DNA of 64,000 bases from Aeromonas rivuli. Lineage in GTDB: Bacteria > Pseudomonadota > Gammaproteobacteria > Enterobacterales > Aeromonadaceae. Numbering within the stretch: position 1 is the stretch's first letter; every line of letters starts with the position of its first letter. Positions 35,971 to 43,815 of the stretch are shown piece by piece. The notes beneath the pieces are model-generated. The model was not told the origin of the DNA. It made no database searches and was given only the letters and a program-made list of their open reading frames with translations. A program made the position numbers and the translations under genes. The DNA is taken from assembly GCF_000820045.1 (NCBI RefSeq), contig NZ_CDBJ01000054.1, forward strand, positions 142,940 to 206,939. The letters run 5' to 3'.

Positions 35971-36306
35971 TCACGCTTTCACAACGCTCAGGCGGTAGTC
36001 ATTGGGTTCTTCAGTCGCTGATTCACTCACAACAACATTCAGATCACGAATGACTGAACCATTGCGGGTCACTCTTAATTGCACAATTGTCTTGTCACGG
36101 ATGGCGTTGTGCAAAGCCTGATTGAACCGAGAGCCTGGCTGTGCGTCTAGCTGTGTAAACGTAAAAACGTGCGTATGGTCTGGGTATCGTGTGCGATTTA
36201 TCACAGTTGTGGAGCGATATTCAACAAGCCCGAAACGGCTGACATCAAACGCTTCTGGTAACAAAAATGTCAGCTTAGAGTCTCGTTCGGTATAGTTGGT
36301 AGTCAT
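35971..36306 (-). CDS. Accessory protein of unknown function, right of the prophage
   Basis: A 111-residue soluble protein (TTNYTERDSKLTFLLPEAFD at the start; RVTRNGSVIRDLNVVVSE near the end). AAGGA precedes the ATG. No recognised family, signal peptide or membrane helix. It lies outside the inferred prophage border, in AT-richer DNA, and may belong to an older mobile element inserted at dif. Confidence 0.65.
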   Translation of the reverse strand: MTTNYTERDSKLTFLLPEAFDVSRFGLVEYRSTTVINRTRYPDHTHVFTFTQLDAQPGSRFNQALHNAIRDKTIVQLRVTRNGSVIRDLNVVVSESATEEPNDYRLSVVKA

Positions 36307-36445
36307 GGAAATATCCTTGGGTTAAAGCATTGTTGTGGGCAAGGTTTGCCGCACAACCAGACGAGGACAACAAACACAATGCGTTCCTCTCTCACTAATA
36401 CATGGCGCACTAAAAGGTGCACTCATTTTTTAAACAGGAGATTAC

Positions 36446-36598
36446 ATGTCAATCGAGAGCTGGCTTAGGATTGCAGCAGCCATAGCAACAGTCATCACAA
36501 TCGCAATGAAGCTCTACCTTTGGCACCAGAAAAAGAAGATCCGGAAGTTGGAAGAAATGCTGGAGAACAAAAAGAAGGACTTGAAGACCCCCCCCTGA
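36446..36598 (+). CDS. Small membrane/coiled-coil protein
   Basis: A 50-residue ORF: an N-terminal membrane helix (SWLRIAAAIATVITIAM) followed by a charged helix (HQKKKIRKLEEMLENKKKD). AGGAG lies five bases before the ATG and a clean terminator follows. The form is like small phage lysis or toxin-type membrane proteins, but no function can be assigned. Confidence 0.55.
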   Translation: MSIESWLRIAAAIATVITIAMKLYLWHQKKKIRKLEEMLENKKKDLKTPP

Positions 36599-36615
36599 CA
36601 TCGGAAAATGAAACA

Positions 36616-36642
36616 AGGGGCTGTGGTAGCCCCTCGATTTTT
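36616..36642 (+). terminator. Terminator after the 50-aa gene
   Basis: AGGGGCT-GTGGT-AGCCCCT followed by CGATTTTT. Confidence 0.7.
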
Positions 36643-36670
36643 AACGCCGATAACTGGATTTATCGGCATC
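36643..36670. repeat. 28-bp dif-format palindrome next to the DUF3892 gene
   Basis: Arms AACGCCGATAA and TTATCGGCATC around a 6-bp centre. Ten of eleven bases in each arm equal the palindrome at 29567-29594. It has no T run on either side that would make it a good terminator. It abuts the DUF3892 stop (36678). Confidence 0.5.
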
Positions 36671-36677
36671 AACGGAG

Positions 36678-36890
36678 CTATTTCTTATCGATATTGTTCG
36701 ACTTGGCCCCATCAGGGTTTGCTCGGGCGTAATCGATCCCATCACGCTCGTAATTGTGAAAATCAGGATGTTTCCCTTGCTCAATCTCCCTAGTCAGCTC
36801 CCTGCGAGATACAACCCCTCGCCCAGGAATCGTGTAGGTTTGGTTTTCACCGTTCGGGCCATCCCCATTACCGCGAATATTCTTGGCCAT
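36678..36890 (-). CDS. DUF3892 domain protein
   Basis: A 70-residue protein with the DUF3892 pattern YTIPGRGVVSRRELTREIEQ, then HPDFHNYERDGIDYARANPD and a C-terminal NNIDKK. The domain is a short, widespread protein of unknown function in bacteria, often in mobile regions. GGAGAT precedes the ATG. Confidence 0.8.
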   Translation of the reverse strand: MAKNIRGNGDGPNGENQTYTIPGRGVVSRRELTREIEQGKHPDFHNYERDGIDYARANPDGAKSNNIDKK

Positions 36891-37293
36891 ATGTATCTCC
36901 TATCCGAGCCAGATGCTCCATACGGATATTGGGATTGCTGTTCATAAAACAACCCCTTAATAACAAAAATCTACAAGGTAAAAGATAACCCCCCTGCCCT
37001 GTGGCTGAGTTGAACATGTGAGGATTGAATTCCCCCCCGTATTACTTCCCGGGGGGCTTAGACCTGTGCGGCGCTGTGGCGCTCCCCCTTCCCCAGTCAT
37101 CGAAACCCTTGAGCCTATTTTTCAGGGTAAAGGATGGAGGTGGCTACTCTTCCCTGCCACGGCTCGTCTAAACCGAATACCGCTCAGCCGGACATCTCTG
37201 TTCGCCCTACCCATCTCATCATCTGCACTCATGGCATCATGCTCTGCAGTATCCATTGCTTGAAATGGTTATCTCTCACGGCTGTGTGCATCC
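36891..37293. other. Gene-free stretch between DUF3892 gene and recombinase 1
   Basis: No convincing gene. It holds the AT-rich promoter side of the DUF3892 gene and a long hairpin CCCCCCG / CGGGGGG (about 37031-37057) without a T run. GTTATCTCTCAC at about 37267-37278 is one of four related 12-mers in this region. No tRNA or dif-like site was found here. Confidence 0.5.
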
Positions 37294-38580
37294 CTACTTG
37301 TCACCTTGCAGGCGGTCGAGCTGCTTGCTCACCGCGCTCTCATGGCGCTCACTGTTGGCGGTATGCAAATATTTGGAGGTGGTATCTATGCTGTCGTGGC
37401 CCGCGTCGGCTTGCACATGGGAGAGAGGCCGTCCATTGAGATTGATGTCATGGGTGATGCCGGTATGGCGAATGGAGTGCGCGGTCAGTACGCGCATTTC
37501 GGCGCTATCTTGGGCAAACCCATCATTTTCGGCCAAGTCGGCCGCCGCGCCTATGAGTGCATCGACCAGATCGCGCAGCTGGCGAATGCCGAGGTTGGCA
37601 TTGAGCTCGCCCTGTTCGCGGCCATGGGCGGCGGCCTTGTGGCGCACAAAGAGCGGTATCTGCTCGTCGGGAGTGGGCAGAGGGCTCAGGCCCAGGAAGC
37701 GCCGATAGCGAGTCAGAGCCTCAAGCAGTGCCTGGGAGACGGCCACGGTGCGCCGTTTTCCACCCTTGCTGCGGGGAATAAAGTAACCCCAGACCCCCGT
37801 CTTGGTATCCCGTCGAAACTGGCTCATGACCGGGGTGAAGCCGGGCCGGGCCGCGACTTCAGAAATTCGCAGATAGCAGGCATACATCAGGCAGATCAGA
37901 AAGCGGGTCCGTTCGTGTTGATCGGGCTGCTCTTGGGCCAATTTATCGACGGCCTGCATCACATAGGACCATTGCAACTCGCTGAATGCCTGAGCCTGCT
38001 CGCCAGCATCGCAGGATGTGGGACGCTTGACCCGCTGCAGCAGCAGGGCCGGATTTCTCTCCATGTACTCCTCCTGGATGAGGAACTGGAAGAAGGCCGA
38101 CAGGATGGCGAGTTTGGTCTTCATGGCCTGCTCGCTCAGGCGGTAAGGCAACTCGCGGCCCAGTTCACGTTTACCGAGAAAGGGGCGCCATTGAGGATTG
38201 GGCAACCGCTCCCCCCACTCCTTGTCGCTGACAAACTGCGCCACATTGCGATAGGCGATCAGGGCTTGGGGCGGCGCCTGACAGTAGTCGAGATAGCGCA
38301 TCATGATGCGGCGGGTCAGATCCTTCGGACTGACGGCAAGCTCGCTGAAGCACCAGTGCAGGAAGGTGGTGAGCTCGCTGCGATAGGTCTTGTAGTTGTT
38401 TTCACTGTGACGCTGTTCGAGCAGCCAGTCGACGGCAAGCTCGTAGACGAGGCCCGCATCTGGCACCTGATTGAGACTGAGCTGAGCCAGGTGGAGATTT
38501 ACCTGGGCATTACCCGCCTCCAGATAGGCGAGCCCGTCGAACAGGGGCATGGCGGGCGGGAGTGGGATCGGTATCTGCAT
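37294..38580 (-). CDS. Tyrosine site-specific recombinase 1 (Xer/phage-integrase family)
   Basis: A 428-residue tyrosine recombinase. The N-terminal SAM-like domain covers about residues 60-200. The catalytic residues are Arg in YACYLRISEVAA, HxxR in TAHSIRHTGITHD, then His in AGHDSIDTTSKYLH with the Tyr following. The frame reaches 38652, but ATG 38580 with AGG upstream is a better start. It is longer than XerC/XerD (about 300) because of an N-terminal extension. It stands alone, close to dif and beside yebG; target unknown. Confidence 0.9.
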   Translation of the reverse strand: MQIPIPLPPAMPLFDGLAYLEAGNAQVNLHLAQLSLNQVPDAGLVYELAVDWLLEQRHSENNYKTYRSELTTFLHWCFSELAVSPKDLTRRIMMRYLDYCQAPPQALIAYRNVAQFVSDKEWGERLPNPQWRPFLGKRELGRELPYRLSEQAMKTKLAILSAFFQFLIQEEYMERNPALLLQRVKRPTSCDAGEQAQAFSELQWSYVMQAVDKLAQEQPDQHERTRFLICLMYACYLRISEVAARPGFTPVMSQFRRDTKTGVWGYFIPRSKGGKRRTVAVSQALLEALTRYRRFLGLSPLPTPDEQIPLFVRHKAAAHGREQGELNANLGIRQLRDLVDALIGAAADLAENDGFAQDSAEMRVLTAHSIRHTGITHDINLNGRPLSHVQADAGHDSIDTTSKYLHTANSERHESAVSKQLDRLQGDK

Positions 38581-39046
38581 GTCTTTGCCTGAATGAAGCG
38601 GAAATACAACCAACCCTCGCTGAACAGCCGCTTCTGCGAAACAGAGTGCCACTGATATGCAACTTGGTGATTATAAATGCGCTTTGGTTAGAAAATTCTC
38701 GGGGTAAATAGCTTTAAAAATGATGATAAATGCAATGGTGTGCATATTCACGGTTGCGAATGGGCGGACTGGCTGCCACAGGACGGCCGCGTGCTGATCG
38801 TCATGGGTGAGCGGCCTGGTTCGGCGGCATGAGGGAGGGCGCTCCCGGCCTGGCCGAAGGGTGGCTCAGTGTTTACTGCTCGCCACCGGTGACTCTCCCG
38901 CCGGTTGGCTACTGGGTGTGACATGGCAGCGTGTCAAATGAGTGAGTCATTAAGCGGCAGGGGCGTTAAGCAAAAGAGAGAGGAAGCGGGCCGCTTCTCG
39001 AGCGGGTAGCGGGGGACAAGATGAGCATCCCCCTCCCCCCATCCTG
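38581..39046. other. Gene-free stretch between recombinase 1 and yebG
   Basis: Mostly non-coding. The recombinase promoter side (38650-38740) is AT-rich. Near 38983-38997 the minus strand has GAAGCGG / CCGCTTC followed by CTCTCTCTTTTGC, a likely yebG terminator. A 30-codon GTG-started plus-strand ORF (38740-38832) was seen but is not supported. Confidence 0.45.
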
Positions 39047-39337
39047 TCAGGCGACGCTCTTGAGCGGCTTCTCCTTGCTCTTCTCCTCTTTCGTCACGAC
39101 TGGCTGGGCCTTGCCGCCGCGCAATATGTTCTGCAGTAGATCTCGCTGTTCGGCCAGGTAGAAAGCCAGACTCTCCTGCTGGGCGGTATCGAGTGCAATC
39201 GGTGCGCCCCCCAGCAGTGACATCAGCTCGTCCGCGGTATCGAGCAGCTTGTCATAGGCATCGGCCTCCTTCTTGCTGGCAAAGGTCATCTTCTCTACTC
39301 CCCCACGTGTGACAACGTATTTGATCTCAACGGCCAT
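39047..39337 (-). CDS. yebG: YebG family DNA-damage-inducible protein
   Basis: A 96-residue protein matching E. coli YebG: AVEIKYVVTRGGVEKMTFAS, then KKEADAYDKLLDTADEL, and FYLAEQRDLLQNIL. YebG is a small SOS-induced protein of unclear role. The open frame extends to 39448, but the start is set at ATG 39337, where the family begins. A LexA-like box lies 33-48 bases upstream. Confidence 0.93.
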   Translation of the reverse strand: MAVEIKYVVTRGGVEKMTFASKKEADAYDKLLDTADELMSLLGGAPIALDTAQQESLAFYLAEQRDLLQNILRGGKAQPVVTKEEKSKEKPLKSVA

Positions 39338-39369
39338 GCTCTTCTCCTCATCGATGGTAGGGAAAGTAT

Positions 39370-39385
39370 ATGTATGAATATACAG
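39370..39385 (-). promoter_or_regulatory. LexA box upstream of yebG
   Basis: Read on the minus strand: CTGTATATTCATACAT, the CTGT-N8-ACAG consensus with one mismatch in the last base and an AT-rich centre. yebG is a known LexA target in E. coli. The rest of the yebG-letA gap (to 39756) shows no other gene. Confidence 0.7.
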
Positions 39386-39756
39386 TGGTGCAACATGACT
39401 TTCCAAAAGCGCCTTCATTGAGTCAATGGGGGGAAAGCCTGGATTCAAAAGCCCCTCTCCTGCACCGGTTCAGCCGACGTAAAGCGTCAACGGCATCTGT
39501 CCACCAGCAAGGAGAGGTGAACCGCAGCGTCGTGGGGTTGGCCATGGGCGACAGCTCAACATTATTGGGGCTGGCAAGAAGCTCTCGGCCGAAGGGATGG
39601 GCTGGCTATCATGGCTCCTTTCCTGTGTTGGCTTCGATTATCTGCGGAGCCCTGTGGGCTGACCTTGATGGTACTTTCGTGGCACTGATGTGACAGGCAA
39701 GACAGCAACCCGGTTTTAGGGTAAATTTCACCAACTCCTTCAACAGGTTAAAACGT

Positions 39757-40395
39757 ATGTCGGATCCCAATAACCTGATCGTCTGTCCGGCCTGTGACTT
39801 ACTGATCGAACGTAAGTTATTGCCGCTGCGCCGTCACGCCCATTGCCCCCGTTGCCATCAGCATCTGTATGGTCGCTATGCGTTTCGTCCCTCCCAGTTG
39901 ATGGCGCTTAGCATCACAGGGTTGCTGCTGCTGCCCTCGGCATTTTTCGAACCCCTGCTCTATTTGCGACTCGCTGGCGAAAACTCCCAGGCGACCCTGC
40001 TGCGGGGCATTCATATGCTCTGGCAGGCCAATGAGTATCTGGTCGCATCCCTGGTGTTCTGGTGCGCTGTGCTGGCGCCGACCGGGCTGCTGGTCGGCAT
40101 CTTTGCCCTCGCCTCCGGGCTGGCCACACGGCTTGGCACCATTTCCCCGACCCTCAAAGCGGTGGCGGTGTTTCGTCACTGGGCCATGCTGGAGGTCTAC
40201 CTGGTCAGCCTGTTGGTGGCGTTGTTCAAGCTGATCGACATCGCGGATGTGCGCCTGGGCGGTGGCCTGCTCAGCCTGTTTATCCTGATGTTGCTCAACA
40301 TGACGCTGCTGATCCTGTTCAATCCCGCCCCTTACTGGGAAAAAGTCGAGCTCGATAAGCCCCGCACTGAGGTCAAGCATGATGGGGAGCCTTGA
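39757..40395 (+). CDS. PqiA/LetA (YebS) family membrane protein, N-terminal half
   Basis: A 212-residue protein with an N-terminal zinc-ribbon-like double CxxC (CPACDLL and CPRCHQHLYGR) followed by four membrane helices of the PqiA domain (about residues 46-195). In E. coli the inner-membrane protein LetA (YebS) has two such halves in one chain and works with LetB in lipid transport. Here the two halves are separate genes; this one corresponds to the first. Confidence 0.88.
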   Translation: MSDPNNLIVCPACDLLIERKLLPLRRHAHCPRCHQHLYGRYAFRPSQLMALSITGLLLLPSAFFEPLLYLRLAGENSQATLLRGIHMLWQANEYLVASLVFWCAVLAPTGLLVGIFALASGLATRLGTISPTLKAVAVFRHWAMLEVYLVSLLVALFKLIDIADVRLGGGLLSLFILMLLNMTLLILFNPAPYWEKVELDKPRTEVKHDGEP

Positions 40396-40440
40396 ATCCG
40401 TGGGCATGCCTGCCAGGCAGTTTTGTGCCGAGGGGGAGCG

Positions 40441-41043
40441 ATGACCAGCGCCCGTGAACTCGGCATGTGCCGCTGCCACCACTGCGGATTGCTGGTGCGC
40501 TTCGAGGCGGGTCATCTCTGCCCCCGTTGCCACAGTGCCCTGCATGTGCGTACCCCGCACTCCCTGCTCTGGTCATGGGGATTGCTGGCCCTGGCGACCT
40601 TTATGCTGTTGCCGGCCAACCTCCTGCCCATTACCCACTTCTACAATAAGGGGTTATTGCAATCGGACACCATTTTCAGCGGTATCATGGCCCTCTATCG
40701 CAGTAAGATGTCCGGCATCGCCACCATAGTGCTCACCGCCAGCATCATCGTGCCCATCATGAAGATCCTGGGGCTGGGCTGGATCTGCTGGCAATTGCAG
40801 CGCAAGAAGCCGGTGCGCCGTCGTCGTCAATTGGTGATGTATCGCATCATCGATTTCATTGGCCGCTGGTCCATGCTGGACTTGTTTGTCATCTCGCTCA
40901 TGGTTGCCCTGGTCGATCGCGGCGTGCTGCTCAATGTGCGGGCAGGCCCGGGGGCCACCGCCTTTGCCTGTGTTGTCTTGCTCACTATGTTGTCGGCCCG
41001 CATGCTGGATACCCGGCTGCTGTGGGACAAGGCGGCGCGTTGA
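40441..41043 (+). CDS. PqiA/LetA (YebS) family membrane protein, C-terminal half
   Basis: A 200-residue protein with its own double CxxC (CRCHHCGLLV and CPRCHSALHVR) and four membrane helices, including LLPANLLPITHFYNKG and GRWSMLDLFVISLMVALVDR, both typical of the PqiA domain. The frame opens at 40423, but GAGGGGGAG precedes ATG 40441. It lies 45 bases after the first half and 51 bases before letB, so the three genes form a transport operon. Confidence 0.88.
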   Translation: MTSARELGMCRCHHCGLLVRFEAGHLCPRCHSALHVRTPHSLLWSWGLLALATFMLLPANLLPITHFYNKGLLQSDTIFSGIMALYRSKMSGIATIVLTASIIVPIMKILGLGWICWQLQRKKPVRRRRQLVMYRIIDFIGRWSMLDLFVISLMVALVDRGVLLNVRAGPGATAFACVVLLTMLSARMLDTRLLWDKAAR

Positions 41044-41094
41044 TGGGTCAGTTTTTCGTTGGATGGTCGTCATTGCGGCCCATAAGGAGTCGGT

Positions 41095-43647
41095 ATGGTC
41101 GGGGCTGAACCCGTCATCAAGAAACATCGCTGGTTATCACCGGTCTGGTTGCTCCCCTTCATCGCGCTCTTGCTGGCGGGGGGATTTCTCTATCAGCAGT
41201 ATCAGAGCAGTGGTCAGCTCATCCGTGTCAACTTTGAGCAGGGCAACGGTATCTTGCCGGGCAAAACCCAACTGCGTTATCAAGGGGTCGCCATTGGCGT
41301 CGTGCAGGAGCTGGCCCTGGCCGAGGATGGCCGCAAGATAACGGTGCTTGCCAAAATCGACAGCCGGGCACGGGAGCTGATGCGCAAAGGCACCGGCTTC
41401 TGGCTGGTGAGCCCCAAGGCGTCACTGACCGAGATCTCGGGACTCGATACCCTGGTATCGGGCAATTACATCAATGTCATGCCGGGCAAGGAGAGCAATC
41501 CTCCCGATGACGAGTTCGATGCCCTCGACGGCCCTCCCCCGGGCTATCAGGCTCAGGGACGCACCCTGCACCTGAGCGCCGATTCCCTCGGTTCAGTCGG
41601 CATTGGTGCCAAGCTCTATTTCCGCGGTCTGGAAGTGGGCAGCGTCATCAATACCCGCCTCGATGAGGGAGACAAGCAGGTTGTGCTGGATGTGGTCATC
41701 GAGCCGCGCTTCGAGCACCTGATCAAGGCCGATACCCGTTTCTGGAACATCAGTGGCATCAAGGGCAACTTCAGCCTGGCTGGCGTCAGTGTCGAGGCGG
41801 GCAGCCTCTCCTCCATCCTGAGTGGAGGCATTGCCTTCGACTCCCCCTCGGACTCCCCCCAGGCTGAGCGCGGTCAGACTTTCAGTCTCTACAAGGGGCT
41901 GGCCGAGGCGGCCCGGGGCGAGCGCATCACCTTGTCGGTGGGCGATCTGCCGGTCAAAGAGGGGATGCCCATCCTCTATGAGGGAATAGAGATTGGCCGA
42001 GTCGATCCCATTCGTCTGACCGATCATGGTCGGGAGGTCAGCGCCCTGATAAGCCCGGAGCAGGCGTTTCGCATCACTCAGTCCAGCCGACTGGTGTGGG
42101 AGAGCGTCAATCTGTCACTGGCAGGGCTTGAACATGGTGACCGCCTGCTGGCGGGCCCGGCCATCCGCCTCGATTATGTGGCAGGTCCCAGGGCCAGGAC
42201 CTTGCTATTGAGCGCCGAGAAGGCGGCCAGTGGCCAGGCGCTGACCCTCAAAACGGATGACTTGTCCGGTCTGAGCGAAGGGGCTCCCGTCTGGTACAAG
42301 GGGTTGACGGTGGGCAACATTCGCACCCTCACCCTGGATGCCAGCGGCAATGCCCAAGTCAAACTGACCATAGAGGAGCCATACAAGGGGCTGCTCAATC
42401 GTGCCCGTTTCTACCGGGCCGCGCCCTTGCAGATCCAGGCCGATCTCAGTGGCATCAAGGTGGAGACCAGCCCAGCTGCCAGCTGGCTCGCCGGCGGTAT
42501 CAAGCTGGTACAGGCGAGTCAGGGACCGCGCATTGATCTGCTCTATCCGGATGAGCAACTGGCTCTGCTCGGCTCACCCAAGGCCAAGGCCAAGACCTGG
42601 TGGTTGACGGCCAGCCAGGCCGATGGCCTCTCCCTCGGCACCCCTGTGCTCTATCTGGGGTTGCAGGCGGGCAAGGTGAGTCAGCTCAAGGTCCGTGAGG
42701 GCGAGGTGCGCATAGGCCTTGAGATAGACGCCATCTATGCCCCCCTCATCGGCAACCAGACCCAGTTCTGGAAAAAAGCGGCCATCGACACCCATATCGG
42801 CCTGGATGGCGTGCGGATCAAGGCGGGCAATTTGGCCACCCTGCTGCGTGGCGGCATAGAGTTTGCGAACTCTCCCGCAACTCGTGGCAATGGCCAGCTG
42901 TTTGAAGACAGGGAGCAGGCTCAGGCCCTGGTGCGCCCCCTCGCCCTGATAGCCGATCGCAATCCCGGGCTCGGGGCTGGCTCCGCCATTCGCTATCGCG
43001 GGGTCAACATCGGCAAAATTGCCTCGGTCAAATTGGATCCGGCCCTGGGCAAGGTCATTTTCCAGGCTCAGCTCGAGGCACAGTATGCCGACCGCTTCCT
43101 GCAATCTGGCGCCAGCTTTACCCTGGTGCAGGCCAAGTTGGGCTTTGGTGGCGTGGCCAATCTCGATACCCTGGTGAAGGGATCCTTTATCGAAGCGGCG
43201 CCAGGCCAGGGAGCGAACAAGCAGAGCTTCCCCCTGAATGAGTCCCTGCAATCCGGCCTGATGTTGACCCTCAAGAGCCCGGCCCTCAATGGCTTGGCGG
43301 TTGGCAGCCCGCTGCTGTTTCGCAAGATGGTGGTCGGCAGCGTGAGCCAGGTGGCACTCGCCCCCGATGGTAGCGAGGTCAGGGTCAAGGTGCAGGTCGA
43401 GCCGGAATACGCCTATCTGGTGCGGGAAAACAGCCGTTTCTGGAATGTGTCCGGGGTCAAGGCTGACATAGGGCTGACCGGTGGCAGCATCCAGGTGGAG
43501 ACCCTGCAGAGCCTGGTGGCGGGCGGCATTGCCTTCACGACCCCCGAGAAGAACGTGGGGGCTCGCGTGCGCAGCGGCCAGAGCTTCCCTCTCTATGAAA
43601 AGGCCGATGAAGAGTGGCTAGGCTGGAGCCCCCGCCTCCTGCCCTGA
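41095..43647 (+). CDS. letB: LetB (YebT) multi-MCE lipid-transport protein
   Basis: An 850-residue protein with one N-terminal membrane anchor (about 14-31, PVWLLPFIALLLAGGFLY) and seven consecutive MCE domains, counted by their repeated YRG-type cores: LRYQGVAIG, LYFRGLEVG, ILYEGIEIG, VWYKGLTVG, VLYLGLQAG, IRYRGVNIG and LLFRKMVVG. Seven domains equals E. coli LetB, whose hexamer forms a tunnel across the periplasm for phospholipids. AAGGAG precedes the ATG. Confidence 0.96.
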   Translation: MVGAEPVIKKHRWLSPVWLLPFIALLLAGGFLYQQYQSSGQLIRVNFEQGNGILPGKTQLRYQGVAIGVVQELALAEDGRKITVLAKIDSRARELMRKGTGFWLVSPKASLTEISGLDTLVSGNYINVMPGKESNPPDDEFDALDGPPPGYQAQGRTLHLSADSLGSVGIGAKLYFRGLEVGSVINTRLDEGDKQVVLDVVIEPRFEHLIKADTRFWNISGIKGNFSLAGVSVEAGSLSSILSGGIAFDSPSDSPQAERGQTFSLYKGLAEAARGERITLSVGDLPVKEGMPILYEGIEIGRVDPIRLTDHGREVSALISPEQAFRITQSSRLVWESVNLSLAGLEHGDRLLAGPAIRLDYVAGPRARTLLLSAEKAASGQALTLKTDDLSGLSEGAPVWYKGLTVGNIRTLTLDASGNAQVKLTIEEPYKGLLNRARFYRAAPLQIQADLSGIKVETSPAASWLAGGIKLVQASQGPRIDLLYPDEQLALLGSPKAKAKTWWLTASQADGLSLGTPVLYLGLQAGKVSQLKVREGEVRIGLEIDAIYAPLIGNQTQFWKKAAIDTHIGLDGVRIKAGNLATLLRGGIEFANSPATRGNGQLFEDREQAQALVRPLALIADRNPGLGAGSAIRYRGVNIGKIASVKLDPALGKVIFQAQLEAQYADRFLQSGASFTLVQAKLGFGGVANLDTLVKGSFIEAAPGQGANKQSFPLNESLQSGLMLTLKSPALNGLAVGSPLLFRKMVVGSVSQVALAPDGSEVRVKVQVEPEYAYLVRENSRFWNVSGVKADIGLTGGSIQVETLQSLVAGGIAFTTPEKNVGARVRSGQSFPLYEKADEEWLGWSPRLLP

Positions 43648-43663
43648 TCGGCGATCAGGATCC

Positions 43664-43690
43664 AAGCCCGGCCCCAGTGCCGGGCTTTTT
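43664..43690 (+). terminator. Terminator after letB
   Basis: AAGCCCGGC / GCCGGGCTT with a T run, 17 bases after the stop. Confidence 0.85.
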
Positions 43691-43773
43691 ATTGGCGGTC
43701 TGCGGGTAGCCCTGATCGCCGAGATGATAGCATCGCCGTCATGGCGCTGCCGTTCGGTTGCAGCCATGACTTG

Positions 43774-43782
43774 TGCTATGAT
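43774..43782 (+). promoter_or_regulatory. Extended -10 promoter of rsmF
   Basis: TGCTATGAT, an extended -10 (TGn plus TATGAT). Transcription would start near 43789, after the ATG at 43741 and before the GTG at 43816, which helps fix the rsmF start. Confidence 0.5.
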
Positions 43783-43815
43783 GTCGCCCCTGTTTTTGGG
43801 CCAGCGAGATGCCAA

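Noticed and set aside
37031..37057. CCCCCCG / CGGGGGG hairpin as a terminator
   Set aside because: No T run follows on either strand and no gene ends close to it.
38740..38832. 30-codon GTG-started ORF between recombinase 1 and yebG
   Set aside because: The peptide (HIHGCEWADWLPQDGRVLIV and onward) looks protein-like and may be a gene remnant, but there is no ribosome-binding site and no recognisable family.
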